In this document: one piece after another, positions 7,637 through 16,704 of the stretch
Numbering within the stretch: position 1 is the stretch's first letter
How the letters are laid out: every line of letters begins with the position of its first letter
NCBI GenBank assembly: GCA_910587295.1
Contig: CAJULP010000095.1
Location: 17,055-81,054 of the forward strand
Origin: an uncultured Lachnospiraceae bacterium
Lineage (GTDB): Bacteria; Bacillota; Clostridia; Lachnospirales; Lachnospiraceae
Reading direction: 5' to 3'
Length of the DNA stretch: 64,000 bases
The notes under the pieces: generated by a model
Databases searched by the model: none
What the model was told of the DNA's origin: nothing
Seen by the model: the letters and a program-made list of their open reading frames with translations, nothing else
Made by a program: the position numbers and the translations under genes

Positions 7637-10066
7637 TTATATTTTAGAGGTTCCCTGCGAAATATCCCCGCCGTTTTTCTCTATGTCCGCTACTTTTTCC
7701 ATGAAATACATCCTGGAGCCAAAATCCTGGTAAATCCTTACCTCGCTATGATACCCCACGGACCCGAATGCCTGTTTCAGCTTCACGCCATGATACATCA
7801 GTTCATCCCCATAGACAAAGCAGTCTTCCGTTTCTCCGTCCAATTTTACCACTTTAGCGGCTATTGTCTCTACAAGGGAATCCTGCTTAATGTGGATTGG
7901 CGCGATCATATTCACCAGCCCTCCAAAATCCTTCAGGCTATATTTCAGACTTCGGTTAAAAAAGTGATAGCAGGCATCCTCCTTAAGGCCTCTTGCCCTA
8001 TAATATGCAAACAGATCATTTGGAACCACCAGCTTTTGAAAAAGCATTCCCACAGCCCTTTCTTTCCCCGGTGATACGCAGGTCCATTCCATGGTGTTCT
8101 GGCTGTTGATGCCGATGGAAGTATGATAACCGGTTCCTTCCGAAAAATTCCTTCCCCGGTAGAAGCTGCCAAACTGCAATACCTTTCTCCATTTTTTGTA
8201 AAGGGCAATCTGCTCTTTTACCGCTAATAGCTCTTCCCTTCCCATATCGCAAAAATTACACTCATATCCAAAAACCCCAAAAGCCGCTACATGGAACCTG
8301 GTCTCCAAAGGTGTCCTGCGCAGAGTCTGATGATTGGGGCTGGCGGATACATGGGCGCTTATTGCCGACATGGGATACCCATAGCTATAACCATTTTGAA
8401 TCTCCGCACGGCACAAAGCATCCGTATTATCGCTGGCCCAGATCTGTGGAAAATAACAAAGAATCCCCAGATCAAATCGGTTCCCTCCGGAACTGCATCC
8501 TTCAAACAAGATCTTCGGGAATCGTTCTGTCAATTCTTTCATACAGCGGTACAATCCGCACACATAGCGGTGAAATACTTCACCCTGCCTTTCCCCCTTA
8601 AGACATTTTGAATACACATCCGAAAATATCCTGTTCATATCCCATTTCACATAAGAAATATTTGCGCCGGAAAACACTTTCCCCATTTCTTCAATGATAT
8701 AATCCTGGACCGACGGGTTTGTCAAGTCAAGGATACGCTGGTTACGCCCTTCGGAATGTCCTTTCCCCGGAATATCCATAGCCCATTCCGGGTGTGCCTT
8801 AAATAACCGGCTGTTCCGGTTTACCATTTCCGGTTCTACCCATATCCCAAAGGACAGCCCCAATGCCCTTACTTTATCGCAAAGCCGCTTAAGCCCGCCA
8901 GGAAGCTTCTTTTCATTCACATCCCAGTCACCCAAAGACCGGGTATCATCCGTCCGCTCCCCAAACCAGCCGTCATCCATCACAAACAGCTCGATCCCTG
9001 CTTCTTTCCCGGCCTTGGCAAGACGAAGGAGTTTCTTCTCGTCGATGTCAAAATATGCGGCTTCCCAACTGTTTAAGAGCACCGGACGCACTTTCTTCTT
9101 CCATCTTCCCCGCACGATATGCTCCCTGACAAAACGATGCATATGCTGGCTCAGGCCATTAAATCCTTCATGGGAAAAAGTCATCACTCCTTCCGGTGAC
9201 TCAAAGACTTCCCCCGGCGCAAGCTCCCACGAAAATGACTGGGGATTGATCCCTGATACGATCCGGGTCTTTCCAAAACCGCTGACCTCCACGGCCTCAT
9301 AATGATTTCCACTGTAGATCAGATTAAAGCCCCAGCACTCTCCATAATCTTCCGTGGTATGTTCTTTGGATAACATCACAAAGGGATTGGCCCGGCTGGA
9401 AGAAACCCCGGCGTAGGAAGCATTCACATACTTTCCTGCCAAGATTGGGATATCCGTTCGCTTCATCTCCCTTGCCCACTCACCGGTAAAGGTGATAAAT
9501 CTAAAATCCGGCGTGGGAAAGTCCACCTGCAAACTCATAAGCCGTTTTATGCTTACTGCTTCCTGGCTTTCATTAACCAGCTTTGCGCTCCTTGTTATCA
9601 CATCACATTTCGGATAAACATAGTAGTGCAGTTCCAGGGCCAGACCATAATTCCTGTCTTTTAAGGTTATAAGAAGGTGTTCCACCTTCCCGTCCTCACT
9701 GTAGGAACCCGGTAAAAGACCATATTCCGGCTTCGTGTCTGTAATCAAAAAAGAGTCATACAAAAAATCAGAGGTAATGCTGCCATCCCTATGGACCACT
9801 TCAATAAACGGCTCACGAATATCGCCTTTTCCGTAAGATGACATTTCCAGGCAGGTATCCTCTAAACTGAAGTTCTTGTGGCCATCATCGTAATAAATCC
9901 CATTTCCCGGGGCAAAGGCGTGTTTTTCCCGAAGGGCTGCATCATCCCGGAAGTGGATTGTTCTCCCGTAGTAGAAGTGTTCTAAGTGCCCTGTTTCCAT
10001 AACGCCAAATAAGTATGAGGTGTGTTCTGTTTCCAATGTAAAAATACCGTTATTTTCTTTTATCAT
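7637..10066 (-). CDS. GH36 alpha-galactosidase
   Basis: The 809-residue cytoplasmic enzyme releases terminal alpha-galactose from melibiose, raffinose or galactomannan pieces. An N-terminal beta-sandwich (about 1-310) precedes the barrel. The barrel holds FVMDDGWFGER near 362-371, the nucleophile Asp476 in SYVKWDMNR, and the acid/base Asp546 in ASDNTDA, all diagnostic of GH36. CSSGG near 524 is also typical. No signal peptide is visible. It follows the AAA/PD-(D/E)XK gene by 21 bases on the same strand, forming the unit AraC - AAA protein - GH36. It is somewhat longer than the usual 730-750 residues. Function is secure; the natural substrate is not. Confidence 0.95.
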   Translation of the reverse strand: MIKENNGIFTLETEHTSYLFGVMETGHLEHFYYGRTIHFRDDAALREKHAFAPGNGIYYDDGHKNFSLEDTCLEMSSYGKGDIREPFIEVVHRDGSITSDFLYDSFLITDTKPEYGLLPGSYSEDGKVEHLLITLKDRNYGLALELHYYVYPKCDVITRSAKLVNESQEAVSIKRLMSLQVDFPTPDFRFITFTGEWAREMKRTDIPILAGKYVNASYAGVSSSRANPFVMLSKEHTTEDYGECWGFNLIYSGNHYEAVEVSGFGKTRIVSGINPQSFSWELAPGEVFESPEGVMTFSHEGFNGLSQHMHRFVREHIVRGRWKKKVRPVLLNSWEAAYFDIDEKKLLRLAKAGKEAGIELFVMDDGWFGERTDDTRSLGDWDVNEKKLPGGLKRLCDKVRALGLSFGIWVEPEMVNRNSRLFKAHPEWAMDIPGKGHSEGRNQRILDLTNPSVQDYIIEEMGKVFSGANISYVKWDMNRIFSDVYSKCLKGERQGEVFHRYVCGLYRCMKELTERFPKILFEGCSSGGNRFDLGILCYFPQIWASDNTDALCRAEIQNGYSYGYPMSAISAHVSASPNHQTLRRTPLETRFHVAAFGVFGYECNFCDMGREELLAVKEQIALYKKWRKVLQFGSFYRGRNFSEGTGYHTSIGINSQNTMEWTCVSPGKERAVGMLFQKLVVPNDLFAYYRARGLKEDACYHFFNRSLKYSLKDFGGLVNMIAPIHIKQDSLVETIAAKVVKLDGETEDCFVYGDELMYHGVKLKQAFGSVGYHSEVRIYQDFGSRMYFMEKVADIEKNGGDISQGTSKI

Positions 10067-10087
10067 CTTTTAACCTTTAAACTATCG

Positions 10088-11680
10088 CTAAACAACGACT
10101 TCCATAATCTCTTTCCCATTGCACTTCACTGTCTTCATTTCTGCTTTTTTATGCTTATTGAAATTAAACACCAGCATATATCCTTTTGATAGATGATATT
10201 CCTCAAGATATCCTGCCAATTGTTCTATTCCCTTCCGCTCATACGCTTCTCCCCTGTGTATCTTCATTTCAACAATATATTGTTTCCCACAATAATCAAT
10301 CACAACGTCTGTCCGGTTCATATCCCTTGTTCTTGCTTCCACATAATAGTTACCGCTTCCGTTAATAATCGGCTTCAAATACAACAAGAACAGACGACGA
10401 CCGTTTTCCTCTAAAAATTTAACATCATTATCACTATAAATTTCTGAATAATGTTCTCCGAATTTTTGCAGAACCTTATCCATATCAAGATCTTTTCCCG
10501 CCACAAACTGGTTCTTCTCCTGCAACGCAGATTTATAGGTAACGCTCTTCGTCATTTCTTCTGAAAGAAAATAGTTGTAAAGATGCATTTCAAAAATCCG
10601 ATTTGCTACAACAGCCACTTCATTGCTTTCCTTAATAAACCCCAGCATCCTGCCTACATTAATTGCATAATTGTATGGATTAAACGCAAACGTCTGGCCT
10701 GAAAATAAAATCCCCTTTATTATCAGGCAAAGTTCCTCATAGTCCGTCAATTTCTTTATCATATCATCAAATAATGTATTCGGCTCTTTCAAAAATATCC
10801 TGACCGCTTCCCTTACCCCTGCCGCAGACCACGCCAAACCTGCGTCAAAGCCTTTCTGCCTCCCAACCTGCTCATCCATCAATTTACAGATACCGGAAAC
10901 CAGATAAGGATATCCAGAAGTATATTCATAAATATTACCTGCTGTTTTTTCTATTTCCATCCCCGTCTGATGATCATGCTCATATGCTTCGAGCATTCCT
11001 GCGATATCTTCCACCGAAAAACTCATATCAACGGAAAAATCTGCGGCAATGTTCCATGGACTATTGTATTTATGCTCTCCTTCCGGCCTGATTTTCAGCT
11101 TAAGGTTCTTAATATCATATACACCGGCCAGTATTACCGATTGAAATACCGGATACGATTTCCTGTTAAGATAGAAATCCCTAAGCATTGCCAAAAAATC
11201 CAAAAAGACCTGATTATTGGAAGCATTGTCCACTTCATCTATCATAAGCACCAACGGCTTGGCAGTACCTCCACACAAGTTCCCAAGTATTTTGAACAAC
11301 TTTCTCAGACCTGCATGCATATTTTTTTCTTCCGCTATCGCTTCCAGCCCAGCCACACTTTCCCTATCCAGCTCCGTAATCTTTTTTCCCTTTACCGCCT
11401 GCACAAATATATCTGCAAAAGCAGCAGTAAACGCATATTCACTTTCAAAGTCCGCTGTACTTAATTTCTGAAAGCTTAAGAGCACCGATACATATTCCGG
11501 CTGCAAGTATTGCTGCAACGCCCACAAAACAGTGGTCTTGCCATATTGCCTTGCCCTGTTTATTACAAAATATTTTCCTTCGTCTACAAGCGCCTTAATT
11601 TCGCACAAACGCTTTTCAATATCCACCATATAATTTTCATCCGGATAACATGCCCCGGTCACATTAAAGCACTTTCTCAA
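10088..11680 (-). CDS. AAA ATPase fused to PD-(D/E)XK nuclease-like domain
   Basis: The 530-residue protein has an N-terminal AAA-like ATPase (P-loop NRARQYGKTTVL near residue 42, Walker B PLVLMIDEVDN near 140) and a C-terminal PD-(D/E)XK-type domain (DVVIDYCGKQYIVEMKI near 470). Such proteins are common in anaerobic gut bacteria and their role is not established. The start is TTG at 11680-11678, with GAGAGGAG 6 bases upstream. It overlaps the TGA of the AraC gene in the string TTGA, so translation is probably coupled. Placement between a sugar regulator and GH36 is unusual. A distant relative lies at 34075-35766. Confidence 0.8.
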   Translation of the reverse strand: MRKCFNVTGACYPDENYMVDIEKRLCEIKALVDEGKYFVINRARQYGKTTVLWALQQYLQPEYVSVLLSFQKLSTADFESEYAFTAAFADIFVQAVKGKKITELDRESVAGLEAIAEEKNMHAGLRKLFKILGNLCGGTAKPLVLMIDEVDNASNNQVFLDFLAMLRDFYLNRKSYPVFQSVILAGVYDIKNLKLKIRPEGEHKYNSPWNIAADFSVDMSFSVEDIAGMLEAYEHDHQTGMEIEKTAGNIYEYTSGYPYLVSGICKLMDEQVGRQKGFDAGLAWSAAGVREAVRIFLKEPNTLFDDMIKKLTDYEELCLIIKGILFSGQTFAFNPYNYAINVGRMLGFIKESNEVAVVANRIFEMHLYNYFLSEEMTKSVTYKSALQEKNQFVAGKDLDMDKVLQKFGEHYSEIYSDNDVKFLEENGRRLFLLYLKPIINGSGNYYVEARTRDMNRTDVVIDYCGKQYIVEMKIHRGEAYERKGIEQLAGYLEEYHLSKGYMLVFNFNKHKKAEMKTVKCNGKEIMEVVV

Positions 11681-12495
11681 TTGAAACTCCTCTCCCTTCC
11701 CCTGACGAAATAGGAAGGCATCACCCCTTTTACCTTCTGAAAAACCGTAGAAAAATAATTACTGTCATTGTAGCCGCAGCTCCTTGCCGCCTCCGCCACG
11801 GATGCGCCTCCATCCCGCAGCATCTTCTCGGCATTGGATATCCGCACAAAAGTAATATACCGGTTCAGCCCGATCCCGGTTACGGCTTTAAATTTTCTGG
11901 ACAGGTAACTTTCACTGATCGCAAACTGTCTGCTGATCTTTTGCAGAGAAATATCCCTGCTGTAATTTTCCCCAATATATGCAGTGATCTCATAAATGAT
12001 CTGATCCGATTCCCGTACTTTTGTTTTCCGCTCACACCGGTAACGGCATATCTGCACCAAAAGCTCTAAAATATAGCTGTGCATCAGCAGTTCCCCATAC
12101 CGATCCTTTTGCCGGTACTCCCTTTCGATCTTAAAAAACAATTCTTCCAGTTCCGCCTCTTTATCCTTAGCCACACAGACCACCGGATGAGCGCATAATT
12201 CCCGATACAGTCCTGCACCCTCCCCCGCAAACACGGAATCCGGAAAATTTAACAAGATCCGGGCATTTCTTTTACAATCCCCACTGTCTGTCCAATGCAG
12301 AATCTCCTTGGGGATAAACACAAATTCCCCCTTCTCCACACCATAAATCTCATCGTCAATGAAATAGGTGGTCCGCCCCTCCTGCATGTAATACAGTTCG
12401 TGCTCCTCATGATAATGCACCTCGCAGATTTTCCTGCCATTTACCGTTTTATCTCTGGAAATCAAAGAATCTGAAATCTTTATCGCCCCTGCCAT
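11677..12495 (-). CDS. AraC-family regulator
   Basis: The 272-residue protein has an N-terminal cupin sensor (HYHEEHELYYMQEGRTTYFI near 28-47, then EFVFIPKEILHW) and two C-terminal helix-turn-helix motifs (DISLQKISRQFAISESYLSRK and SVAEAARSCGYNDSNYFSTVF). It is the first gene of an operon with the AAA protein and GH36, and it diverges from the alpha-galacturonidase gene at 12675. It could control either unit; the shared 180-bp region between them is the likely binding place. Confidence 0.9.
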   Translation of the reverse strand: MAGAIKISDSLISRDKTVNGRKICEVHYHEEHELYYMQEGRTTYFIDDEIYGVEKGEFVFIPKEILHWTDSGDCKRNARILLNFPDSVFAGEGAGLYRELCAHPVVCVAKDKEAELEELFFKIEREYRQKDRYGELLMHSYILELLVQICRYRCERKTKVRESDQIIYEITAYIGENYSRDISLQKISRQFAISESYLSRKFKAVTGIGLNRYITFVRISNAEKMLRDGGASVAEAARSCGYNDSNYFSTVFQKVKGVMPSYFVRGRERSFN

Positions 12496-12674
12496 CCCTT
12501 AATAACCCCTGCATTCTATCACTACATACATTGTATCATAGGCTTGTATAAAAAAGGCAATTTTTTTGTATTTTTACCGGAAAAGGGCAAATAAATCAAG
12601 GCTGTCAAAAAATTTTTGATACATAATAGAGATATCTTACAACAATATCCCGTAATGGAGAAATGAGGTCAGTT
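12496..12674. promoter_or_regulatory. Divergent control region between AraC gene and alpha-galacturonidase gene
   Basis: This AT-rich 179-bp region carries both promoters. TACAAT (minus strand, near 12525-12530) is a possible -10 for the AraC unit, and TACATAATAG near 12620 a possible -10 region for the GH4 gene. Neither has a clear -35, consistent with activator-dependent promoters. I could not define the operator. Confidence 0.4.
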
Positions 12675-14084
12675 ATGAAATTTTCACAAGGTAAAGCAGA
12701 AGAAATTAAAATCGCCTACATTGGCGGCGGCTCCCGGGGATGGGCATGGGGGCTTATGAGCGACCTTGCGTCCTGCGATGATATCAGCGGCCAGGTTGCC
12801 CTTTATGACATAGACTTTCAGGCCGCAAAAGATAATGAAATCATCGGCAATAAGTTCCGCACTGCCGATGGCGCTAAGTCCGACTGGCAATATGAGGCCA
12901 TCGAAACCCTCCCTGACGCACTCTCCGGTGCCGATTTCGTTGTGATATCCATTCTCCCCGGAACCTTTGACGAAATGGAATCCGATGTGCATACCCCTGA
13001 AAAATATGGTATCTACCAGTCGGTGGGAGATACCTCCGGCCCGGGCGGTATTTTGCGTGCCATGCGCACCGTTCCCATGTTCGAGGAAATTGCAAAGGCC
13101 ATCAAGGCATACTGTCCGGATGCATGGGTGATCAACTATACCAATCCCATGACCCTCTGCGTAAAAACACTTTACCGCGTTTTCCCCAAGATCAAAGCCT
13201 TTGGATGCTGCCATGAGGTTTTCGGCACCCAGAAGTTCCTTGCCCGCATGGTGGAAGAAACCTTTGGGGCAAAGGATGTGGACCGCCACGAGATCAAAGT
13301 AAACCCGGTGGGTGTCAACCATTTCACCTGGCTCACCGGCGCTGCCTGGCAGGGAAAGGACCTGTTCCCCTATTACCGGACATTTTGCCAGAAGTACCGG
13401 GAAGGCTACCGCACCGGTGATGAGCAGGTGGATTCCAATTGGATGAACAACAACTTTGCCAGTACCGAAAAAGTAAAAATGGAACTTTTCCTTCGTTACG
13501 GCTATATTGCCGCCGCAGGTGACCGCCACTTAGCGGAATTTTGCGAAGGGAAATGGTATCTGGAAAATCCGCAGCGGGTTTCGGAAATGCAGTTTTCCTT
13601 AACCAGCGTTGCCTGGCGGAAACAAGACCTGAAAGAACGGCTTGAAAAGAGCAGACGCTTAAGAACCGGCGAAGAACAGGTTACGATCAACGGCACCGGT
13701 GAGGAAGGCGTCAACCAGATCCGGGCCCTCCTCGGGCTTTGCGAACTGGTCACCAACGTGAACCTGCCTAACAGCGGGCAGATTCCTAACCTGCCTCTGG
13801 GCGCTGTCGTGGAAACCAATGCAGTCTTTTGCTCCGGCAGCTTAACTCCCGTATTTGCAGGTCCTATCCCACAGGAAATCTATCCCCTTATTGCCAGGGT
13901 CTGCGGAGAGCAGGAACTGGTTTCCGAAGGAATTGCAAAGCGAAACCTGAACAAGATATTTGCCGCCTTTTCCAATGATCCCCTTGTGACCTGCAGCCTT
14001 GCTGATGCGCAGAAATTATTTAAGGAAATGTGCCGGAACACGGAAAAGTACCTTTCCATGTATGACCTGTCCGGTGAGTTTTAG
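12675..14084 (+). CDS. lplD: GH4 alpha-galacturonidase, LplD-like
   Basis: The 469-residue enzyme is a GH4 glycosidase using NAD+ and a divalent metal. The Rossmann start is KIAYIGGGSRGWAWGLMSDL. The metal-binding block is AFGCCHEVFGTQKFLARM, and VNPVGVNHFTWLTGA supplies further active-site residues. GIYQSVGDTSGPGGILRA, AAGDRHLAEF and LVTNVNLPNSGQIPNLPLGA match what I recall of Bacillus subtilis LplD, an alpha-galacturonidase, better than alpha-glucosidase or MelA types. ATG 12675 follows GAGG by 6 bases; a start 12 bases earlier is badly spaced. It would release galacturonate for UxaC, UxaB and UxaA encoded 12-17 kb away. Family is certain; galacturonide specificity is inferred from similarity and context. 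Confidence 0.85.
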   Translation: MKFSQGKAEEIKIAYIGGGSRGWAWGLMSDLASCDDISGQVALYDIDFQAAKDNEIIGNKFRTADGAKSDWQYEAIETLPDALSGADFVVISILPGTFDEMESDVHTPEKYGIYQSVGDTSGPGGILRAMRTVPMFEEIAKAIKAYCPDAWVINYTNPMTLCVKTLYRVFPKIKAFGCCHEVFGTQKFLARMVEETFGAKDVDRHEIKVNPVGVNHFTWLTGAAWQGKDLFPYYRTFCQKYREGYRTGDEQVDSNWMNNNFASTEKVKMELFLRYGYIAAAGDRHLAEFCEGKWYLENPQRVSEMQFSLTSVAWRKQDLKERLEKSRRLRTGEEQVTINGTGEEGVNQIRALLGLCELVTNVNLPNSGQIPNLPLGAVVETNAVFCSGSLTPVFAGPIPQEIYPLIARVCGEQELVSEGIAKRNLNKIFAAFSNDPLVTCSLADAQKLFKEMCRNTEKYLSMYDLSGEF

Positions 14085-14108
14085 CAAATAAGATTCCTTA
14101 CTTGTTTT
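14085..14108. terminator. Weak terminator between convergent GH4 and AraC genes
   Basis: CAAATAAG (14085-14092) and CTTACTTG (14097-14104) form an 8-bp stem with one mismatch and a 4-base loop, followed by TTTT. It fills the 22-bp gap between two convergent genes. The stem is AT-rich and weak. Confidence 0.45.
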
Positions 14109-14985
14109 AAACTTTCACGTTCGCATACCCCAGCGCCCTCATCTGCCTGCGCAGCTCACCGGGTGAGGCCTTCATATATTTTTTGAACACTTTACTAAAA
14201 TAATTACTGTCCGCAAACCCGCAGGCGGCGCTTACCTCTTCCAGCCTCATATCCGTGGAATGGAGCAGCTTTACGGCATATTCTAACCTGACTTTCGTCA
14301 AATACCGTATGGGCTGCTCCCCGGTATACTTCACAAACTCCCTGGAAAGATGGCTTTGGGAAACGCCCAGAGTTTCCGCCGCCTCAAGTAAAGTGATCGG
14401 CTGATCGAAATGCTGCTCCATATAAGCCTTTGCCCTGTCAGTAAGACTTGAATGACACTCCTTTTCAGTACATGCGCTGCATAAAGCGCACAAAAAGCAA
14501 AACGCCTCTTTCCCTGCCATAAAAGCATCCTTCAAAAGTCCGTTCCTTGCCTGAAAATACAGATCCATAAGCTGCTTGACTGCCGGGTTGTGGTCAGGAA
14601 GGGAAATGATCTTCCCCGCATGGCTTAAAACATATTTGAAATAGGGCAAAACCCCCCTCCCGCTAAACATCACATACACAAATTCCCATGGCGCCTGATC
14701 TTTATCCTCATCAAAATAATAAAATTCCTCCTCCGGCATATGCAAAAAAAATCCTTCTCCCTTTCCCACATTAAAAATGCCCTCTGTCGTTTCCAGCGTT
14801 CCACTGCCGCCCAGCGTGTACTGGAACAAAAAACAGTCCGGCCTGTTGCGGTTATCCCAGTAGTACTCTTTGCTGCTCCTTTTCTGCCACCCCGCAGCCT
14901 CGAGTTGTATAGCTGGATTTTCCACATGTTCCAAAAAGCGGAACCCATAATCGTCCCAGATATCCCCTGTTTCCCGATACATCAA
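14107..14985 (-). CDS. AraC-family regulator next to melA
   Basis: The 292-residue protein has a cupin half (FQYTLGGSGTLETTEGIFNV, EGFFLHMPEEEFYYF) and two C-terminal helix-turn-helix motifs (ITLLEAAETLGVSQSHLSREF and RLEEVSAACGFADSNYFSKVF). It diverges from the MelA-like gene, so it most likely activates that gene in response to an alpha-galactoside. Matching motifs in the shared upstream region (15067-15078 and 15140-15150) are candidate binding sites. Confidence 0.9.
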   Translation of the reverse strand: MMYRETGDIWDDYGFRFLEHVENPAIQLEAAGWQKRSSKEYYWDNRNRPDCFLFQYTLGGSGTLETTEGIFNVGKGEGFFLHMPEEEFYYFDEDKDQAPWEFVYVMFSGRGVLPYFKYVLSHAGKIISLPDHNPAVKQLMDLYFQARNGLLKDAFMAGKEAFCFLCALCSACTEKECHSSLTDRAKAYMEQHFDQPITLLEAAETLGVSQSHLSREFVKYTGEQPIRYLTKVRLEYAVKLLHSTDMRLEEVSAACGFADSNYFSKVFKKYMKASPGELRRQMRALGYANVKV

Positions 14986-15066
14986 AAATTTACCCTTTCT
15001 ATCAAATCATTCCAATTGAAATCCCCTTTTATCTCCTGTAAGATAAAAGTAAATCCTAGATAACTA

Positions 15067-15150
15067 TTTCCGTTTTACTTGAGTATATCAAATAAAATCC
15101 GGTTCGTAAACAACTTCTCCCTATGCGGTCCGGCTTACGGTAAACGGAAA
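15067..15150. promoter_or_regulatory. Candidate AraC operator pair upstream of melA
   Basis: TTTCCGTTTTAC at 15067-15078 is, on the other strand, GTAAAACGGAAA. GTAAACGGAAA recurs at 15140-15150. The two near-identical motifs therefore face each other 61 bases apart between the divergent regulator and melA genes. This suits an AraC dimer, but no binding data support it. Confidence 0.45.
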
Positions 15151-15179
15151 TCAAAAATTTTCAGAAAAGAGGTATTATC

Positions 15180-16661
15180 ATGTCATTCAAAGTAGCGTTT
15201 ATCGGTGCGGGCAGCATCGGCTTTACCAGGGGTCTTCTTGCGGATATCCTGACGGTTCCTGAGTTCCACGATATTGAAGTTTCTTTTACGGACATTAATC
15301 CGGACAATCTTAGGATGGTCACCCAACTTTGTCAGCGGGATATCGAAGAAAACGGATTGTCCATCAAGATCCATGCAACCCTTGACCGCAGGGAAGCATT
15401 CAAGGATGCGAAATATGTCATCAACTGTGTGCGGATCGGTATGCTAGAGGCTTTCGCCACGGATGTGGAAATCCCCCTTAAATACGGTGTTGACCAGTGC
15501 GTAGGTGATACCTTATGCATCGGCGGCATCATGTACGGCCAGCGCGGGATCAATGCCATGCTTGGTTTCTGTAAAGATATCCGGGAAGCAGCCGCTCCCG
15601 GCTGTATCCTCTTAAGCTATTCTAACCCTAACGCCATGGTGACCTGGGCATGTAACAAATACGGCGGCGTGGAAACTTACGGTTTATGCCACGGTGTCCA
15701 GCACGGTCATTCACAGATTGCCAAAGCCCTTGGCAGGAACAAAAAGGATGTTGATATCATCTGCGCAGGTTTAAACCATCAGACCTGGTATATCAGCGTA
15801 AAGACTGACGGCACGGAGCGCACCGGCGATTTGTACGAACTGATGAAACAAGCCGACTTTGCAAAAGACGAAAACATACGGCTGGATGTCATGAAGAATT
15901 TCGGCTATTATTCCACCGAATCAAACGGCCATCTTTCCGAATATCTGATGTGGTATCGGAAACGCCCGGAAGACATGGAAAAATGGATCAACTACAGCAG
16001 CTGGATCCAGGGTGAGACTGCCGGTTACTTACGTGTATGCAAGGAAGGACGCAACTGGTTTGAGACCGATTTCCCCAACTGGTTAAAAGAGCCTGCAAAA
16101 CAATATATCCCGGAAAAACGCTCCGAGGAACACGGCAGCTATATCATTGAAAGTCTGGAGACCGGACGGGTATACCGGGGTCATTTCAATGTGATGAACA
16201 ACGGCACCATCACTAACCTGCCCGATGAGTGCGTGGTAGAAGTTCCCTGCTACGTGGACGGCAACGGCGTATCCATTCCCAAGGTAGGCGACCTGCCCCT
16301 TGGCTGCGCAGCCATCTGCTCCCAAAGCGTCTGGGTCCAGAAGCTTGCCGTAGAAGCCGCGGTCCACGCCGATATCAATCTTCTCCGCCAGGCAGCCATG
16401 ATGGATCCCCTTACCGGGGCAGCCTGCACCCCTGACGAGATCATCCAGATGGTGGATGAAATGTTAGTTGCCGGAGAAAGCTGGCTTCCTCAATATGCCG
16501 ATGAGATCAAACGGGCTAAAAGGCGGCTGGAAAACAAGACCGTTCCTTACCGGAATGTAAACGGCTTTAAATCAAAAGAAAAGACCGTCGAAGAAATGGC
16601 GGAAGAAAAGGCTAAATACCGTGCGCTTGCCGAAGCAGCCGCAAAAGAAAACGTAAAATAG
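15180..16661 (+). CDS. melA: GH4 alpha-galactosidase, MelA-like
   Basis: The 493-residue NAD+- and metal-dependent GH4 enzyme starts with the Rossmann motif VAFIGAGSIGFTRGLLADIL. YGLCHGVQHGHSQIAKAL supplies the metal-binding Cys-His pair, and CAGLNHQTWYISVK the following conserved block. ESNGHLSEYLMWYRK and the overall layout match alpha-galactosidases of the MelA type more than LplD. AAAAGAGG lies 9 bases before the ATG. It is monocistronic, controlled presumably by the divergent AraC gene, and closed by the hairpin at 16674. Together with GH36 it gives two unrelated routes to cleave alpha-galactosides. Confidence 0.9.
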   Translation: MSFKVAFIGAGSIGFTRGLLADILTVPEFHDIEVSFTDINPDNLRMVTQLCQRDIEENGLSIKIHATLDRREAFKDAKYVINCVRIGMLEAFATDVEIPLKYGVDQCVGDTLCIGGIMYGQRGINAMLGFCKDIREAAAPGCILLSYSNPNAMVTWACNKYGGVETYGLCHGVQHGHSQIAKALGRNKKDVDIICAGLNHQTWYISVKTDGTERTGDLYELMKQADFAKDENIRLDVMKNFGYYSTESNGHLSEYLMWYRKRPEDMEKWINYSSWIQGETAGYLRVCKEGRNWFETDFPNWLKEPAKQYIPEKRSEEHGSYIIESLETGRVYRGHFNVMNNGTITNLPDECVVEVPCYVDGNGVSIPKVGDLPLGCAAICSQSVWVQKLAVEAAVHADINLLRQAAMMDPLTGAACTPDEIIQMVDEMLVAGESWLPQYADEIKRAKRRLENKTVPYRNVNGFKSKEKTVEEMAEEKAKYRALAEAAAKENVK

Positions 16662-16673
16662 CCTATAGATCAC

Positions 16674-16704
16674 AAAAGTGCAAGCCAAAAGCTTGCACTT
16701 TTTT
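16674..16704. terminator. Bidirectional terminator between melA and the ABC exporter operon
   Basis: A 12-bp perfect inverted repeat (arms 16674-16685 and 16691-16702, core GTGCAAGC/GCTTGCAC) has a 5-base loop and A and T runs on its two sides. It lies between the ends of two convergent genes and touches the stop codon of the ABC gene at 16703-16705, so it can serve both directions. Confidence 0.9.

Noticed and set aside
12684..13529. 281-codon minus-strand frame
   Set aside because: It is the shadow of the GH4 alpha-galacturonidase gene, which has clear motifs on the plus strand.
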